Positions 26,901 through 34,803 of a stretch of DNA of 64,000 nt are shown piece after piece. The notes beneath the pieces are model-generated. The model was not told where the DNA came from. It ran no database searches and saw only the letters and a list, made by a program, of their open reading frames with translations. Origin of the DNA: Pseudomonadota bacterium (GTDB lineage Bacteria > Pseudomonadota > Gammaproteobacteria > Burkholderiales > Burkholderiaceae_E); the NCBI GenBank assembly GCA_023389055.1, contig JAEWFA010000016.1:70757-134756 (forward strand). Direction: 5' to 3'. The position numbers were made by a program, and so were the translations under genes. Positions within the stretch are counted from its first letter, which is position 1. Each line of letters begins with the position of its first letter.

Positions 26901-26935
26901 ACAAGAAACCCGCAAGGTTCGCTTGCGGGTTTCGG
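26901..26935 (-). terminator. Intrinsic terminator-like hairpin between rpsO and pnp
   Basis: Perfect 12-base-pair stem (GAAACCCGCAAG / CTTGCGGGTTTC at 26907-26918 and 26924-26935) with a five-base loop. On the minus strand it is followed by TTGTTTTTG. It lies 26 bases before the pnp start. It probably ends part of the rpsO transcript and lets the rest read through, or serves as a processing site for pnp autoregulation as known in E. coli. Confidence 0.75.
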
Positions 26936-26945
26936 CTCGTTCGTT

Positions 26946-27215
26946 TCAGCCGCGCAGACCCAGTTTGTCGACGAGCGCGCGGTAGCTGGCGGGATTCTTC
27001 CCTTTCAGGTAGTCGAGCAGCTTGCGGCGCCGGCTCACCATCTTGAGCAGGCCGCGGCGCGAGTGATGATCCTTCGCGTGCGCCTTGAAATGCTCGGTGA
27101 GGTCGACGATGCGAGCGGTGAGCAGCGCGACCTGGACTTCGGGCGAACCCGTGTCGTTGCCCGCGCGCTGGAAGTCGGCGACGATCTTCGCCTTCTCGGT
27201 ATTGCCGATGGCCAT
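26946..27215 (-). CDS. rpsO: Ribosomal protein S15
   Basis: 89 residues, the standard S15 length. It is a primary binding protein of the 30S subunit that contacts 16S rRNA helices 20-22. Diagnostic segments are DTGSPEVQVALLTARI, LTEHFKAHAKDHHSRRGLL and VSRRRKLLDYLK. The gene is upstream of pnp on the same strand with a hairpin between them, and downstream of leuA. Confidence 0.98.
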   Translation of the reverse strand: MAIGNTEKAKIVADFQRAGNDTGSPEVQVALLTARIVDLTEHFKAHAKDHHSRRGLLKMVSRRRKLLDYLKGKNPASYRALVDKLGLRG

Positions 27216-27244
27216 TGCTTTTCCCTGGACGTTGCTTTCACTTG

Positions 27245-27293
27245 CGGCATCGCCGGGTTGCGATGCCGTGCCGACCCGGCCGCCGAGGCCGGG
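27245..27293 (-). promoter_or_regulatory. Two stem-loops in the leuA-rpsO gap
   Basis: CGGCATCG/CGATGCCG (27245-27252 with 27261-27268) and CCCGGCC/GGCCGGG (27275-27281 with 27287-27293) can fold in the RNA ahead of rpsO. There is no T-run, so they are not classical terminators. They could be the 3' end of the leuA mRNA or part of an S15-responsive rpsO leader; the sequence does not decide. Confidence 0.4.
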
Positions 27294-27314
27294 AAACCCG
27301 CAATTCTAGCGCAG

Positions 27315-28859
27315 TCAGACCCCGGGCTGCGGGTCGATCCGTTCGGCCCTCGAATGCAGCTTGTTCAGCGCGTTCAGGTAGGCCTTCGCCGACGCGACGA
27401 CGATGTCCGGATCGGCGCCGACGCCGTTGACGATGCGTCCCGAACGCGACAGGCGAACCGTGACTTCGCCCTGCGACTCGGTGCCGGTGGTGATCGCGTT
27501 CACCGAATACAGCACGAGTTCGGCTCCGCTGGCGACGCGGCCTTCGATCGCCTTGAAAGTCGCATCGACCGGGCCGTTGCCCGTGGCTTCGCTCGTGATT
27601 TCCGCGCCGTCGATGCCGATCGTCACGCGCGCATTCGGGCGTCCGCCCGTCCGCGAAGCCTGCGCCATCGACACGAGCCGGTAGTGCTCGTCGGCCTCGT
27701 GATGCACGGCCTGGTCGGAGACGAGCGCATGGATGTCCTCGTCGAAGATCTCGGCCTTGCGGTCAGCCAGGTCCTTGAAGCGCTGGAACGCGGCCTGCAT
27801 TTCCTGCTCGGATTCGAGCTCTATGCCCAGCTCCTGCAACCGCTGCTTGAACGCGTTGCGCCCGGAGAGCTTGCCCAGAACGATCTTGTTCGCCGTCCAG
27901 CCGACGTCCTCGGCGCGCATGATCTCGTAGGTGTCGCGCTGCTTGAGCACGCCGTCCTGGTGGATACCCGAGGCATGCGCGAAGGCGTTGGCGCCGACCA
28001 CGGCCTTGTTGGGCTGCACCGGAAATCCGGTGATGCTCGAGACCAGCTTCGAGGTGGGAACGATCTGCGTCGTGTCGACCCCGACGTCCAGGCCGAAGTA
28101 GTCGCGGCGCGTCTTCACGGCCATCACGACTTCCTCGAGCGACGTGTTGCCCGCACGCTCGCCCAGCCCGTTGATCGTGCACTCGACCTGTCGCGCGCCG
28201 GCCATCACGCCGGCCAGCGAATTGGCCACCGCCATGCCGAGATCGTTGTGGCAGTGCACCGACCAGATCGCCTTGTCCGAATTCGGCACGCGTTCGCGCA
28301 GCGAGCGGATCCGCTCGGCGAAGCCCTCGGGAACCGCGTAGCCGACCGTATCGGGGATGTTGATCGTCGTCGCGCCCTCGGCGATCGCGCCCTCGAGCAC
28401 GCGGCACAGGAAATCGAAGTCGGAACGGCTCGCGTCCTCGGGCGAGAACTCGACGTCGCCGGTGAACTTGCGCGCGAAGCGCACCGCCAGGCGGATCTGC
28501 TCGTGCACCTGTTCGGGCGTCATGCGCAGCTTCTTCTCCATGTGCAGGGCCGAAGTCGCCATGAACGTGTGGATGCGCATCGACGCCGCGCCCTTCAACG
28601 CTTCGGCGGCGCGCGAGATGTCGCGGTCGTTGGCGCGCGCCAGCGAGCACACGGTGGAGTCCTTGATCGCGTCGGCGATCGCGCGCACGGCTTCGAAGTC
28701 GCCGTTGGACGAGGCGGCGAAACCGGCCTCGATGACGTCGACGCGCAGTTTCTCCAGTTGCTTGGCCAGGCGCAGCTTCTCCTCGCGCGTCATCGACGCG
28801 CCCGGACTCTGCTCGCCGTCGCGCAACGTGGTGTCGAAGATGATCAGCTTGTCGGCCAT
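27315..28859 (-). CDS. leuA: 2-isopropylmalate synthase
   Basis: First committed step of leucine synthesis: condensation of acetyl-CoA with 2-oxoisovalerate. 514 residues, the usual bacterial length. The N-terminal HMGL-like TIM barrel has the metal/substrate motif DTTLRDGEQSPGASM and the His-containing VHCHNDLGMAVANSLAG. GNTSLEEVVMA and HASGIHQDG mark the family. The C-terminal regulatory domain (from about residue 390; ATGNGPVDATFKAIE) binds leucine for feedback inhibition. A structured leader with a leucine-rich ORF lies upstream, suggesting transcriptional control by leucine as well. Confidence 0.96.
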   Translation of the reverse strand: MADKLIIFDTTLRDGEQSPGASMTREEKLRLAKQLEKLRVDVIEAGFAASSNGDFEAVRAIADAIKDSTVCSLARANDRDISRAAEALKGAASMRIHTFMATSALHMEKKLRMTPEQVHEQIRLAVRFARKFTGDVEFSPEDASRSDFDFLCRVLEGAIAEGATTINIPDTVGYAVPEGFAERIRSLRERVPNSDKAIWSVHCHNDLGMAVANSLAGVMAGARQVECTINGLGERAGNTSLEEVVMAVKTRRDYFGLDVGVDTTQIVPTSKLVSSITGFPVQPNKAVVGANAFAHASGIHQDGVLKQRDTYEIMRAEDVGWTANKIVLGKLSGRNAFKQRLQELGIELESEQEMQAAFQRFKDLADRKAEIFDEDIHALVSDQAVHHEADEHYRLVSMAQASRTGGRPNARVTIGIDGAEITSEATGNGPVDATFKAIEGRVASGAELVLYSVNAITTGTESQGEVTVRLSRSGRIVNGVGADPDIVVASAKAYLNALNKLHSRAERIDPQPGV

Positions 28860-28937
28860 CGGAATGCTCCTGTTGCGCCTGGCCCGCCAGCGCGGGAGGC
28901 TACGAAAGACTGCAAACGGAAAGGAGGGGAGGAGGTG

Positions 28938-29075
28938 TCAGCGCGCGGGGCGCAGTAGCGGACCCAGCACCGAAAGAAGGTGCAGTCCGCCGAGCGTCCG
29001 GTTGCCGGACGCCGGGAGAGGCAGGGCGGCGCGGGAAACGCCGGATGCGCGGCCGCGGCCGCAAGCAGGGTTCAT
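28938..29075 (-). CDS. Candidate leucine-rich leader peptide of leuA
   Basis: 45-codon ORF ahead of leuA on the same strand, with its stop 78 bases before the leuA start. Nine of 45 residues are leucine, seven of them in the last 18 (TLGGLHLLSVLGPLLRPA). This is the pattern of amino-acid attenuator peptides. The coding RNA is foldable: GCGTCCGG/CCGGACGC just before the Leu codons, GCACC/GGTGC across them. A further GC-rich hairpin lies between the ORF and leuA, though without a T-run. The ATG coincides with the predicted transcription start, so it would be translated as a leaderless mRNA. No family match is known to me. Confidence 0.5.
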   Translation of the reverse strand: MNPACGRGRASGVSRAALPLPASGNRTLGGLHLLSVLGPLLRPAR

Positions 29076-29081
29076 CGGGAA

Positions 29082-29110
29082 AATATAGCGGCTTTGGCCG
29101 ATGGCGGCAA
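29082..29110 (-). promoter_or_regulatory. Candidate sigma-70-type promoter for the leuA leader
   Basis: On the minus strand TTGCCG (29105-29110) and TATATT (29082-29087) are separated by exactly 17 bases. The predicted start lies at about 29075, the A of the leader ORF. It sits in the 304-base gap 28860-29163 between leuA and dcd. Apart from this promoter and the leader ORF, that gap shows only GC-rich repeats. Confidence 0.5.
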
Positions 29111-29163
29111 CCGCGCGGGCGGCGCTGCCGCCACGCCGCCCCAGTCGACAGGCCGTGCGCGCT

Positions 29164-30957
29164 TCAGGTCTTCGGCAACGTGACGCCGGTCTGGCCCTGG
29201 TACTTGCCGCCGCGGTCGCGGTAGGAAGTTTCGCAGACCTCGTCGGACTCGAGGAAGATCACCTGCGCGCAGCCTTCGTTGGCGAAGATCTTCGCGGGCA
29301 AAGGCGTGGTATTCGAGAATTCCAGCGTGACGTGGCCTTCCCACTCGGGTTCCAAAGGCGTTACATTTACTATAATACCGCAGCGGGCGTACGTCGAGTT
29401 ATGAACAATAAGTCCGTTCGCGACGAAATTCTGCAATCTTGGTATATGAAGATCATATACCTCTTCCTCTCCCGCGGGTTCGATCGACTTAACTACGTCC
29501 CATAGCGGACCATCAGCAAGACTCGCCAATTCGGAATCTGCCGTTGCATGCGCGAGCGCGGTCGCCATTCTCAACGGTACCGACTGCCCAGGTTGGGTTC
29601 GCTGGAACCCTGTAGCAGCGAACGTGATTCCGGCGTTCGCCTTGGCAGCACGAAGCATCGGCCACGCCTCCCGAGGAAGCGTATCGAAGTTGCTGCGGAT
29701 GCGCTCGCCACCAAGTACCGGAAGAATCTCTACGTCGAGCCGCTTTTGCTTGATCGAATCGGGCCAGAAACCGATTTCGGCGGCAAAACGAGCAATCGCA
29801 GAACGGTCGGTAATCTGGATTCGGTAAGCATCGGATCCGATCGCGGTTTTCTTCTCGCGGATCAACGAGAAAATTCCGAAGCGCAGCAGCAGATGGTGCA
29901 CGTCCTCGATAAGGCGCCGTGAGCCCGAGTAATACTCGAGGAAGAAACTCTCGTCGTGCCGAAAGACGCTGCCGTCACCGGAAAAAAGCGCCTGCAGAAA
30001 AATCCGGACGGACTCCTTCGGAGCCATGAATACAGCCTGCGGCACGAACTTCTCGAGAGCGCCGACGTCGAGGCGGTACCCGCAGAGCCATTGCGTCGCC
30101 CTGTTTCGTTTGACGATGCCGCCGCGTCCTCGTTGATTCACGATCCGGTAGCCGAATCGTCCGCGCGGCGAAACGCAACCCAGTTCGCCCTTTGCCACGC
30201 AGTCCTCGAGCAGGCGCACGAGAACCGGGTCTTCGCTCGTGAAGGTCGGGCTGTGACCCGGCGTGCTGCACTGCCCCTCGGAGATCATCAAGCCCAGCAA
30301 CGCGGCTTCCCAATCGGGCAGAGGCGTTCTACCGAAGACCGGGACCTCGCGAGCTACGGCGATCCGATCTCCCGGCCGCAATGAACCGAGCGCGGTCCAA
30401 CCGTGCAACTGCCGGAACGGATGATTCTCGGTGGCCCGGATGCGCAGACCGGCTTTGGTGCGGAGTTCGAAAACCGGCTTTCGGCCTTGAGGGATCATTT
30501 CCGCGATCCGCGCCGCTTCCTGCCGCCAGCCGTTCAATGCGATCGTCTTCCGTCCCCATCCGAACTCCGTGATCGGCAGGTATGCGCCCGACTCGGCATC
30601 GACGACCCTGGTGTCCGCCGTCAGGCACTTGCCCAGGCAGATCGTCAAGACGTTCCTCGGGATCCGGAAGTACTCGACCGTGCGCCCCAGCGCGAACGAG
30701 TTCGGCGGAATGATGCAGACGTCACCGGTGAAGTCGACGAACGAGTCCGCGTCGAAGTTCTTCGGATCGACGATCGTGGAATTGATGTTCGTGAAGATCT
30801 TGAACTCGCGCGCGACGCGCACGTCGTAGCCGTAGCTCGAGGTGCCATACGAGACGATCCGCTTGCCGCCGACCTCCCTCGCCTGCCCGGCCTCGAACGG
30901 CTCGATCATTCCCTGTGCCGCCATCCGGCGGATCCAACGGTCGGACTTGACGCTCAT
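29164..30957 (-). CDS. dcd: dCTP deaminase precursor containing an intein
   Basis: Deaminates dCTP to dUTP, the route to dTMP through Dut. The reading frame encodes 597 residues, against about 189 usual. Residues 1-110 and 521-597 join to a normal 187-residue Dcd closely resembling Burkholderia enzymes: SYGTSSYGYDVRV, DFTGDVCIIPPNSFALG, VTLEFSNTTPLPAKIFANEG, YRDRGGKYQGQ. The 410 residues between them are an intein, inserted exactly before Ser of GK-STYARCG. That motif forms the nucleotide phosphate/catalytic site, so the enzyme should be inactive until splicing. The frame is intact throughout, with no stop or frameshift. Upstream, the divergent cox cluster starts 184 bases away. Confidence 0.95.
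   Translation of the reverse strand: MSVKSDRWIRRMAAQGMIEPFEAGQAREVGGKRIVSYGTSSYGYDVRVAREFKIFTNINSTIVDPKNFDADSFVDFTGDVCIIPPNSFALGRTVEYFRIPRNVLTICLGKCLTADTRVVDAESGAYLPITEFGWGRKTIALNGWRQEAARIAEMIPQGRKPVFELRTKAGLRIRATENHPFRQLHGWTALGSLRPGDRIAVAREVPVFGRTPLPDWEAALLGLMISEGQCSTPGHSPTFTSEDPVLVRLLEDCVAKGELGCVSPRGRFGYRIVNQRGRGGIVKRNRATQWLCGYRLDVGALEKFVPQAVFMAPKESVRIFLQALFSGDGSVFRHDESFFLEYYSGSRRLIEDVHHLLLRFGIFSLIREKKTAIGSDAYRIQITDRSAIARFAAEIGFWPDSIKQKRLDVEILPVLGGERIRSNFDTLPREAWPMLRAAKANAGITFAATGFQRTQPGQSVPLRMATALAHATADSELASLADGPLWDVVKSIEPAGEEEVYDLHIPRLQNFVANGLIVHNSTYARCGIIVNVTPLEPEWEGHVTLEFSNTTPLPAKIFANEGCAQVIFLESDEVCETSYRDRGGKYQGQTGVTLPKT
29398..30627 (-). mobile_element. Intein with LAGLIDADG homing endonuclease in dcd
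   Basis: Protein-splicing element of 410 codons. The N-terminal block starts with Cys1 (CLTADTRV). The block B motif TENH (66-69) is in RATENHPF, and the C-terminal block reads VYDLHIPRL, ending VANGLIVHN with penultimate His409 and Asn410; the +1 residue is Ser. This is a complete class 1 splicing set. Two LAGLIDADG-like motifs are present: LLGLMISEG (110-118, acid Glu117) and LQALFSGDG (211-219, acid Asp218), so the endonuclease may still be active. GC is lower than in the host gene (block 29401-29460 is about 37%). It is classed as a mobile element because such inteins home into empty alleles. Confidence 0.95.
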
Positions 30958-31141
30958 TCTTCGCTTCGGGGTTCGCCGCGCATTTCCGCAATCCGGATTC
31001 TAGCAATCGGCGAAGCCGCGTCGATTGGTGCATGATGCCGATCACACGCGCCGGTTGCGGCGCGCGACGAATCTGCCGAAGAAGCAGGTCCGGAATCATT
31101 CGACCCCGCCGCGGGGCGGGCGATCCCTTCGAGGAGGCTCC

Positions 31142-31606
31142 ATGGAACAGACCGTGACGATGACGGTGAACGGCAAGCCCGTTTCCGCCCGAATCGATCG
31201 CCGAATGCTGCTCGTCCAGTTCATCCGCGAGCAGTTGGAACTCACCGGAACGCACGTCGGGTGCGACACCGCACAGTGCGGCGCGTGCACCGTGCACCTG
31301 GACGGGCGCGCGATCAAGTCGTGCTCGATCCTCGCGGTGCAGGCCGAGGGCGCCTCGATCACGACGATCGAGGGGCTGTCCAACGGCGAGCTGCACCCGA
31401 TGCAGAAGGCGTTCAACGAGTGCCACGCGCTGCAGTGCGGCTTCTGCACGCCCGGCATGGTGATGTCGGCCGTGCAGTTGCTGAAGGACAACCCGCACCC
31501 GACGGAAGCCGAGATCCGCGAGGGGCTCGAGGGCAACCTGTGCCGCTGCACCGGGTACCAGAACATCGTGCGCGCGATCGAGCAGGTCGCCGCCGGCGGC
31601 AACTGA
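31142..31606 (+). CDS. coxS: Molybdenum hydroxylase [2Fe-2S] small subunit, CoxS-like
   Basis: 154-residue iron-sulphur subunit passing electrons from the molybdenum site to FAD. The N-terminal plant-type cluster uses Cys41, 46, 49 and 61 (CDTAQCGAC...SC). The C-terminal helical domain binds the second cluster through Cys99, 102, 134 and 136 (CGFC, CRC). The start ATG is preceded by an excellent GAGGAGG site. It opens an S-L-M gene order, the order found for form II CO-dehydrogenase-like enzymes rather than the M-S-L order of form I. Confidence 0.93.
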   Translation: MEQTVTMTVNGKPVSARIDRRMLLVQFIREQLELTGTHVGCDTAQCGACTVHLDGRAIKSCSILAVQAEGASITTIEGLSNGELHPMQKAFNECHALQCGFCTPGMVMSAVQLLKDNPHPTEAEIREGLEGNLCRCTGYQNIVRAIEQVAAGGN

Positions 31607-31619
31607 AGCGGAGGACGAC

Positions 31620-33986
31620 ATGACAGACCTCTCCAATGCGCCGGCCTCGCCCATCGGCCAGTCGATGCTGCGGCGCGAAGACCGCCGCTTCCTCACCGGC
31701 GCCGGGCAGTACACCGACGACGTGGTGCTGCACCGCCAGACCTATGGTGTGTTCGCGCGGTCGCCGCACGCGCATGCGCGCATCGTTTCGATCGACATCG
31801 CACGCGCGAAGGAAGCGCCGGGCGTCGTCGACGTCATCACCGGCGCCGACCTGGCCGAAGCCAAGGTCGGCGGCCTGCCCTGCGGATGGCTGATCCACAG
31901 CAAGGACGGCTCGCCGATGAAGGAGCCGCCCCACCCGGTGCTCGCGCAGGGCAAGGTGCGCTATGTCGGGGATCCGGTTGCGCTCGTCGTCGCCGAAACA
32001 CTGGTGCAGGCCAAGGACGCCGCCGAACTCGTCGAGGTCGAGTACGACGTGCTGCCGGCCGTCGTCGATACCGCAACTGCCGACTCCGCGCAGGCGCTCG
32101 TGCACGACGACGTTCCGAACAACCTCTGCTACCACTGGAGCCATGGCGACGAGGCGGCAGTGAATGCCGCCTTCGCGAACGCCGCGAAGGTCACGCGGCT
32201 GGACTTCGTGAACAACCGCCTGATCCCCAATGCGATGGAGCCGCGCGCGGCCAACGCGTCGTACTCGAAACACGACGACAGCTACACGCTGTACGTGGCG
32301 AACCAGAACCCGCACGTCGAGCGGCTGCTGATGTGCGCGTTCGTGCTCGGACTACCCGAGTCGAAAGTCCGCGTGATCGCCCCGGACGTCGGCGGCGGTT
32401 TCGGCTCGAAGATCTTCCTCTATCCGGAGGAAACGGCGCTCGTCTGGGCGAGCAAGCGAGTCGGGCGGCCGATCAAGTGGACTGCCGAACGCAGCGAATC
32501 GTTCCTCGCCGACGCGCACGGGCGCGACCACGTCACCACCGCCGAAATGGCGATGGATGCGCAGGGCCATTTCCTCGCGATGCGCGTGAAGACGACGGCG
32601 AACCTGGGCGCCTACCTGTCGACCTTCGCGTCGGCAGTGCCGACGATCCTGTACGGCACGCTGCTCGCCGGCCAATACCGCACGCCCGCCATCCACGTAG
32701 AGGTGAAGGGCGTGTTCACCAACACCGCCCCGGTGGACGCATATCGCGGTGCCGGCCGGCCGGAAGCGTCGTTCGTCGTCGAGCGGCTCGCCGAGCAGTG
32801 CGGCCGCGACCTGGGCATCGATCCGGCCGAGATCCGGCGGCGCAACTTCATCACGGACTTCCCGTACAGCACCGCGGTGGGACTCACCTACGACAGCGGC
32901 GGCTATGCCGCCTCGCTCGATCGCGCACAACAGCTCGCCGACGTCGCGGCCTTCCCGGCGCGCAAGGCGGAAGCGGCCCAGCGCGGGATGCTGCGCGGCA
33001 TGGGTTACTCGTGCTACATCGAGGCCTGCGGCATCGCGCCGTCGAGCATCGCCGGCGCGCTGGGCGCGCGCGCGGGGCTCTTCGAAGCGGGCGAAGTGCG
33101 AGTGCATCCGACCGGAACCGTCACCGTGTTCACCGGTGCGCACAGCCACGGACAGGGCCACGAGACCACGTTTGCGCAGGTGGTGGCAGGCAAGCTCGGC
33201 ATTCCGGTGGAGAACGTCGAGATCGTCCATGGCGACACCGGGCGCATCCCGTTCGGCATGGGCACCTACGGCAGCCGCTCGCTTGCCGTCGGCGGCACCG
33301 CGATCGTGATGGCGATCGACAAGGTCATCGCCAAGGGCAAGAAGATCGCGGCGCACCTGCTCGAAGCGGCCGACTCCGACATAGAGTTCGAGAACGGCGA
33401 GTTCCGCGTGGCGGGTACCGACCGCAAGGTTCCCTTCGCGCAGGTTTCGCTCACCGCCTACGTGCCGCACAACTATCCGCACGACAAGCTCGAACCCGGG
33501 CTGAACGAGAACGCGTTCTACGATCCGAGCAACTTCACGTTCCCGGCCGGCTCCTACGTCTGCGAGGTCGAAGTCGACCCGCAGACCGGGCGCACGCGCA
33601 TCGTGCAGTTCGTGGCAGTAGACGACTTCGGCAACATCGTCAACCCGATGATCGTCGAGGGGCAGGTGCATGGAGGCCTGGCGCAGGGAATCGGCCAGGC
33701 GATGCTGGAAGGCTGCCGCTACGACGCCGAATCGGGCCAGCTGCTCACCGGCTCGATGATGGACTACACGCTGCCGCGCGCCGACGACCTGCCCCGCTTC
33801 GTCGTCGATACGACGGTGACGCCGTGCACGCACAATCCGCTGGGCGTGAAGGGATGCGGCGAGGCGGGCGCGATCGGCGCGCCTTCGGCGTTCATCAACG
33901 CGCTCACCGACGCGCTCGGTGTGCGCGACGTGCCGATGCCGGCCACGGCCGAACGCGTCTGGCGCATCGCCAACGGCATCGCCTGA
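31620..33986 (+). CDS. coxL: Form II CO dehydrogenase-like molybdopterin large subunit, CoxL-like
   Basis: 788-residue catalytic subunit of the xanthine oxidase family, binding molybdopterin cytosine dinucleotide. The active-site loop reads AYRGAGR (374-380). This is the form II signature, lacking the Cys of form I AYRCSFR that holds copper in true aerobic CO dehydrogenase. The active-site Glu is in GVKGCGEAGAIGAPS near the C-terminus. Other marks are GGFGSKIFLYPEE and GQGHETTFAQV. The natural substrate of form II enzymes is mostly unknown, so CO oxidation should not be assumed. It lies 13 bases after coxS with a GGAGG-like site between. Confidence 0.92.
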   Translation: MTDLSNAPASPIGQSMLRREDRRFLTGAGQYTDDVVLHRQTYGVFARSPHAHARIVSIDIARAKEAPGVVDVITGADLAEAKVGGLPCGWLIHSKDGSPMKEPPHPVLAQGKVRYVGDPVALVVAETLVQAKDAAELVEVEYDVLPAVVDTATADSAQALVHDDVPNNLCYHWSHGDEAAVNAAFANAAKVTRLDFVNNRLIPNAMEPRAANASYSKHDDSYTLYVANQNPHVERLLMCAFVLGLPESKVRVIAPDVGGGFGSKIFLYPEETALVWASKRVGRPIKWTAERSESFLADAHGRDHVTTAEMAMDAQGHFLAMRVKTTANLGAYLSTFASAVPTILYGTLLAGQYRTPAIHVEVKGVFTNTAPVDAYRGAGRPEASFVVERLAEQCGRDLGIDPAEIRRRNFITDFPYSTAVGLTYDSGGYAASLDRAQQLADVAAFPARKAEAAQRGMLRGMGYSCYIEACGIAPSSIAGALGARAGLFEAGEVRVHPTGTVTVFTGAHSHGQGHETTFAQVVAGKLGIPVENVEIVHGDTGRIPFGMGTYGSRSLAVGGTAIVMAIDKVIAKGKKIAAHLLEAADSDIEFENGEFRVAGTDRKVPFAQVSLTAYVPHNYPHDKLEPGLNENAFYDPSNFTFPAGSYVCEVEVDPQTGRTRIVQFVAVDDFGNIVNPMIVEGQVHGGLAQGIGQAMLEGCRYDAESGQLLTGSMMDYTLPRADDLPRFVVDTTVTPCTHNPLGVKGCGEAGAIGAPSAFINALTDALGVRDVPMPATAERVWRIANGIA

Positions 33987-33999
33987 GGAGGAGACCGAA

Positions 34000-34794
34000 A
34001 TGTACGGATTTGAATACCAGCGTCCTTCCAGCGTGGCAGACGCGGTACGCGCGAACAGCGCCGACGCGCGCTACCTCGCCGGCGGGCAGAGCCTCGTGCA
34101 GTCGATGAAGCTGCGGCTCGCCTCGGCAAGCGCGCTCGTGGACCTCTCGTCGATCGCCGGCCTGCGGGGCATTGCACGCGAAGGCTCGGTGCTGAAGATC
34201 GGCGCAATGACGCGACACTCCGAAGTCGCGCGTTCGCCGGAGGTACGCGGTGCGATTCCCGCGCTGGCGCAGCTGGCCGAGGGCATCGGCGATCCGATGG
34301 TGCGCAACCAGGGCACGATCGGCGGCTCGCTGGCCAACGCCGACCCGGCTGCCGACTACCCCGCGGCAGTGCTCGGGCTGGGGGCGAGCATCGAGACCGA
34401 TCGCCGCACGATTGCCGCGGACGATTTCTTCGTCGACCTGTTCACCACCGCACTGCAGCCGGGCGAGCTGATCGTCGCGGTGCGCTTTCCCATGGTGAAG
34501 CGCGCGGCTTACTTGAAGCTGCGCCAACCGGCCTCGCGCTTCGCGCTGGTCGGTGTGTTCGTCGGCCAGGGTGACCAGGGGGTGCGCGTCGCCGTCACCG
34601 GCGCGCGCTCGCACGCGTTTCGCGTGCGCGAAATGGAGCAGGCGCTCGAACGCGACTTCTCGCCCGAGTCGATCCAGGGCGTGAAGGTCGACGCCGCCGG
34701 CTGCAACAGCGACCTGCACGGCTCGGCCGAGTACCGCGCGGCGATGATCGGCGTGCTCGCGCAGCGCGCGGTCGCCAAGGCACGCGAGCAGTAG
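34000..34794 (+). CDS. coxM: Molybdenum hydroxylase FAD subunit, CoxM-like
   Basis: 264-residue FAD-binding subunit receiving electrons from the iron-sulphur subunit. The diagnostic FAD contacts are AGGQSLVQSMKLRLA (residues about 28-42) and the second motif RNQGTIGGSLANADPAAD near residue 105. A C-terminal CO dehydrogenase flavoprotein domain follows. ATG 34000 follows GAGGAGGAGACC, a strong ribosome-binding site. It completes the structural trio and is followed directly by the accessory genes. Confidence 0.92.
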   Translation: MYGFEYQRPSSVADAVRANSADARYLAGGQSLVQSMKLRLASASALVDLSSIAGLRGIAREGSVLKIGAMTRHSEVARSPEVRGAIPALAQLAEGIGDPMVRNQGTIGGSLANADPAADYPAAVLGLGASIETDRRTIAADDFFVDLFTTALQPGELIVAVRFPMVKRAAYLKLRQPASRFALVGVFVGQGDQGVRVAVTGARSHAFRVREMEQALERDFSPESIQGVKVDAAGCNSDLHGSAEYRAAMIGVLAQRAVAKAREQ

Positions 34795-34803
34795 GACACC
34801 CGG

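Noticed and set aside
24643..26985. Open frame of 780 codons on the plus strand opposite pnp
   Set aside because: Antisense shadow, rich in Asp/Arg/Leu/His, with no domain recognisable.
29164..30957. dcd seen as a disrupted pseudogene or fused gene
   Set aside because: The insert is in frame, has complete intein motifs at both ends, and the flanks join into a full-length Dcd.
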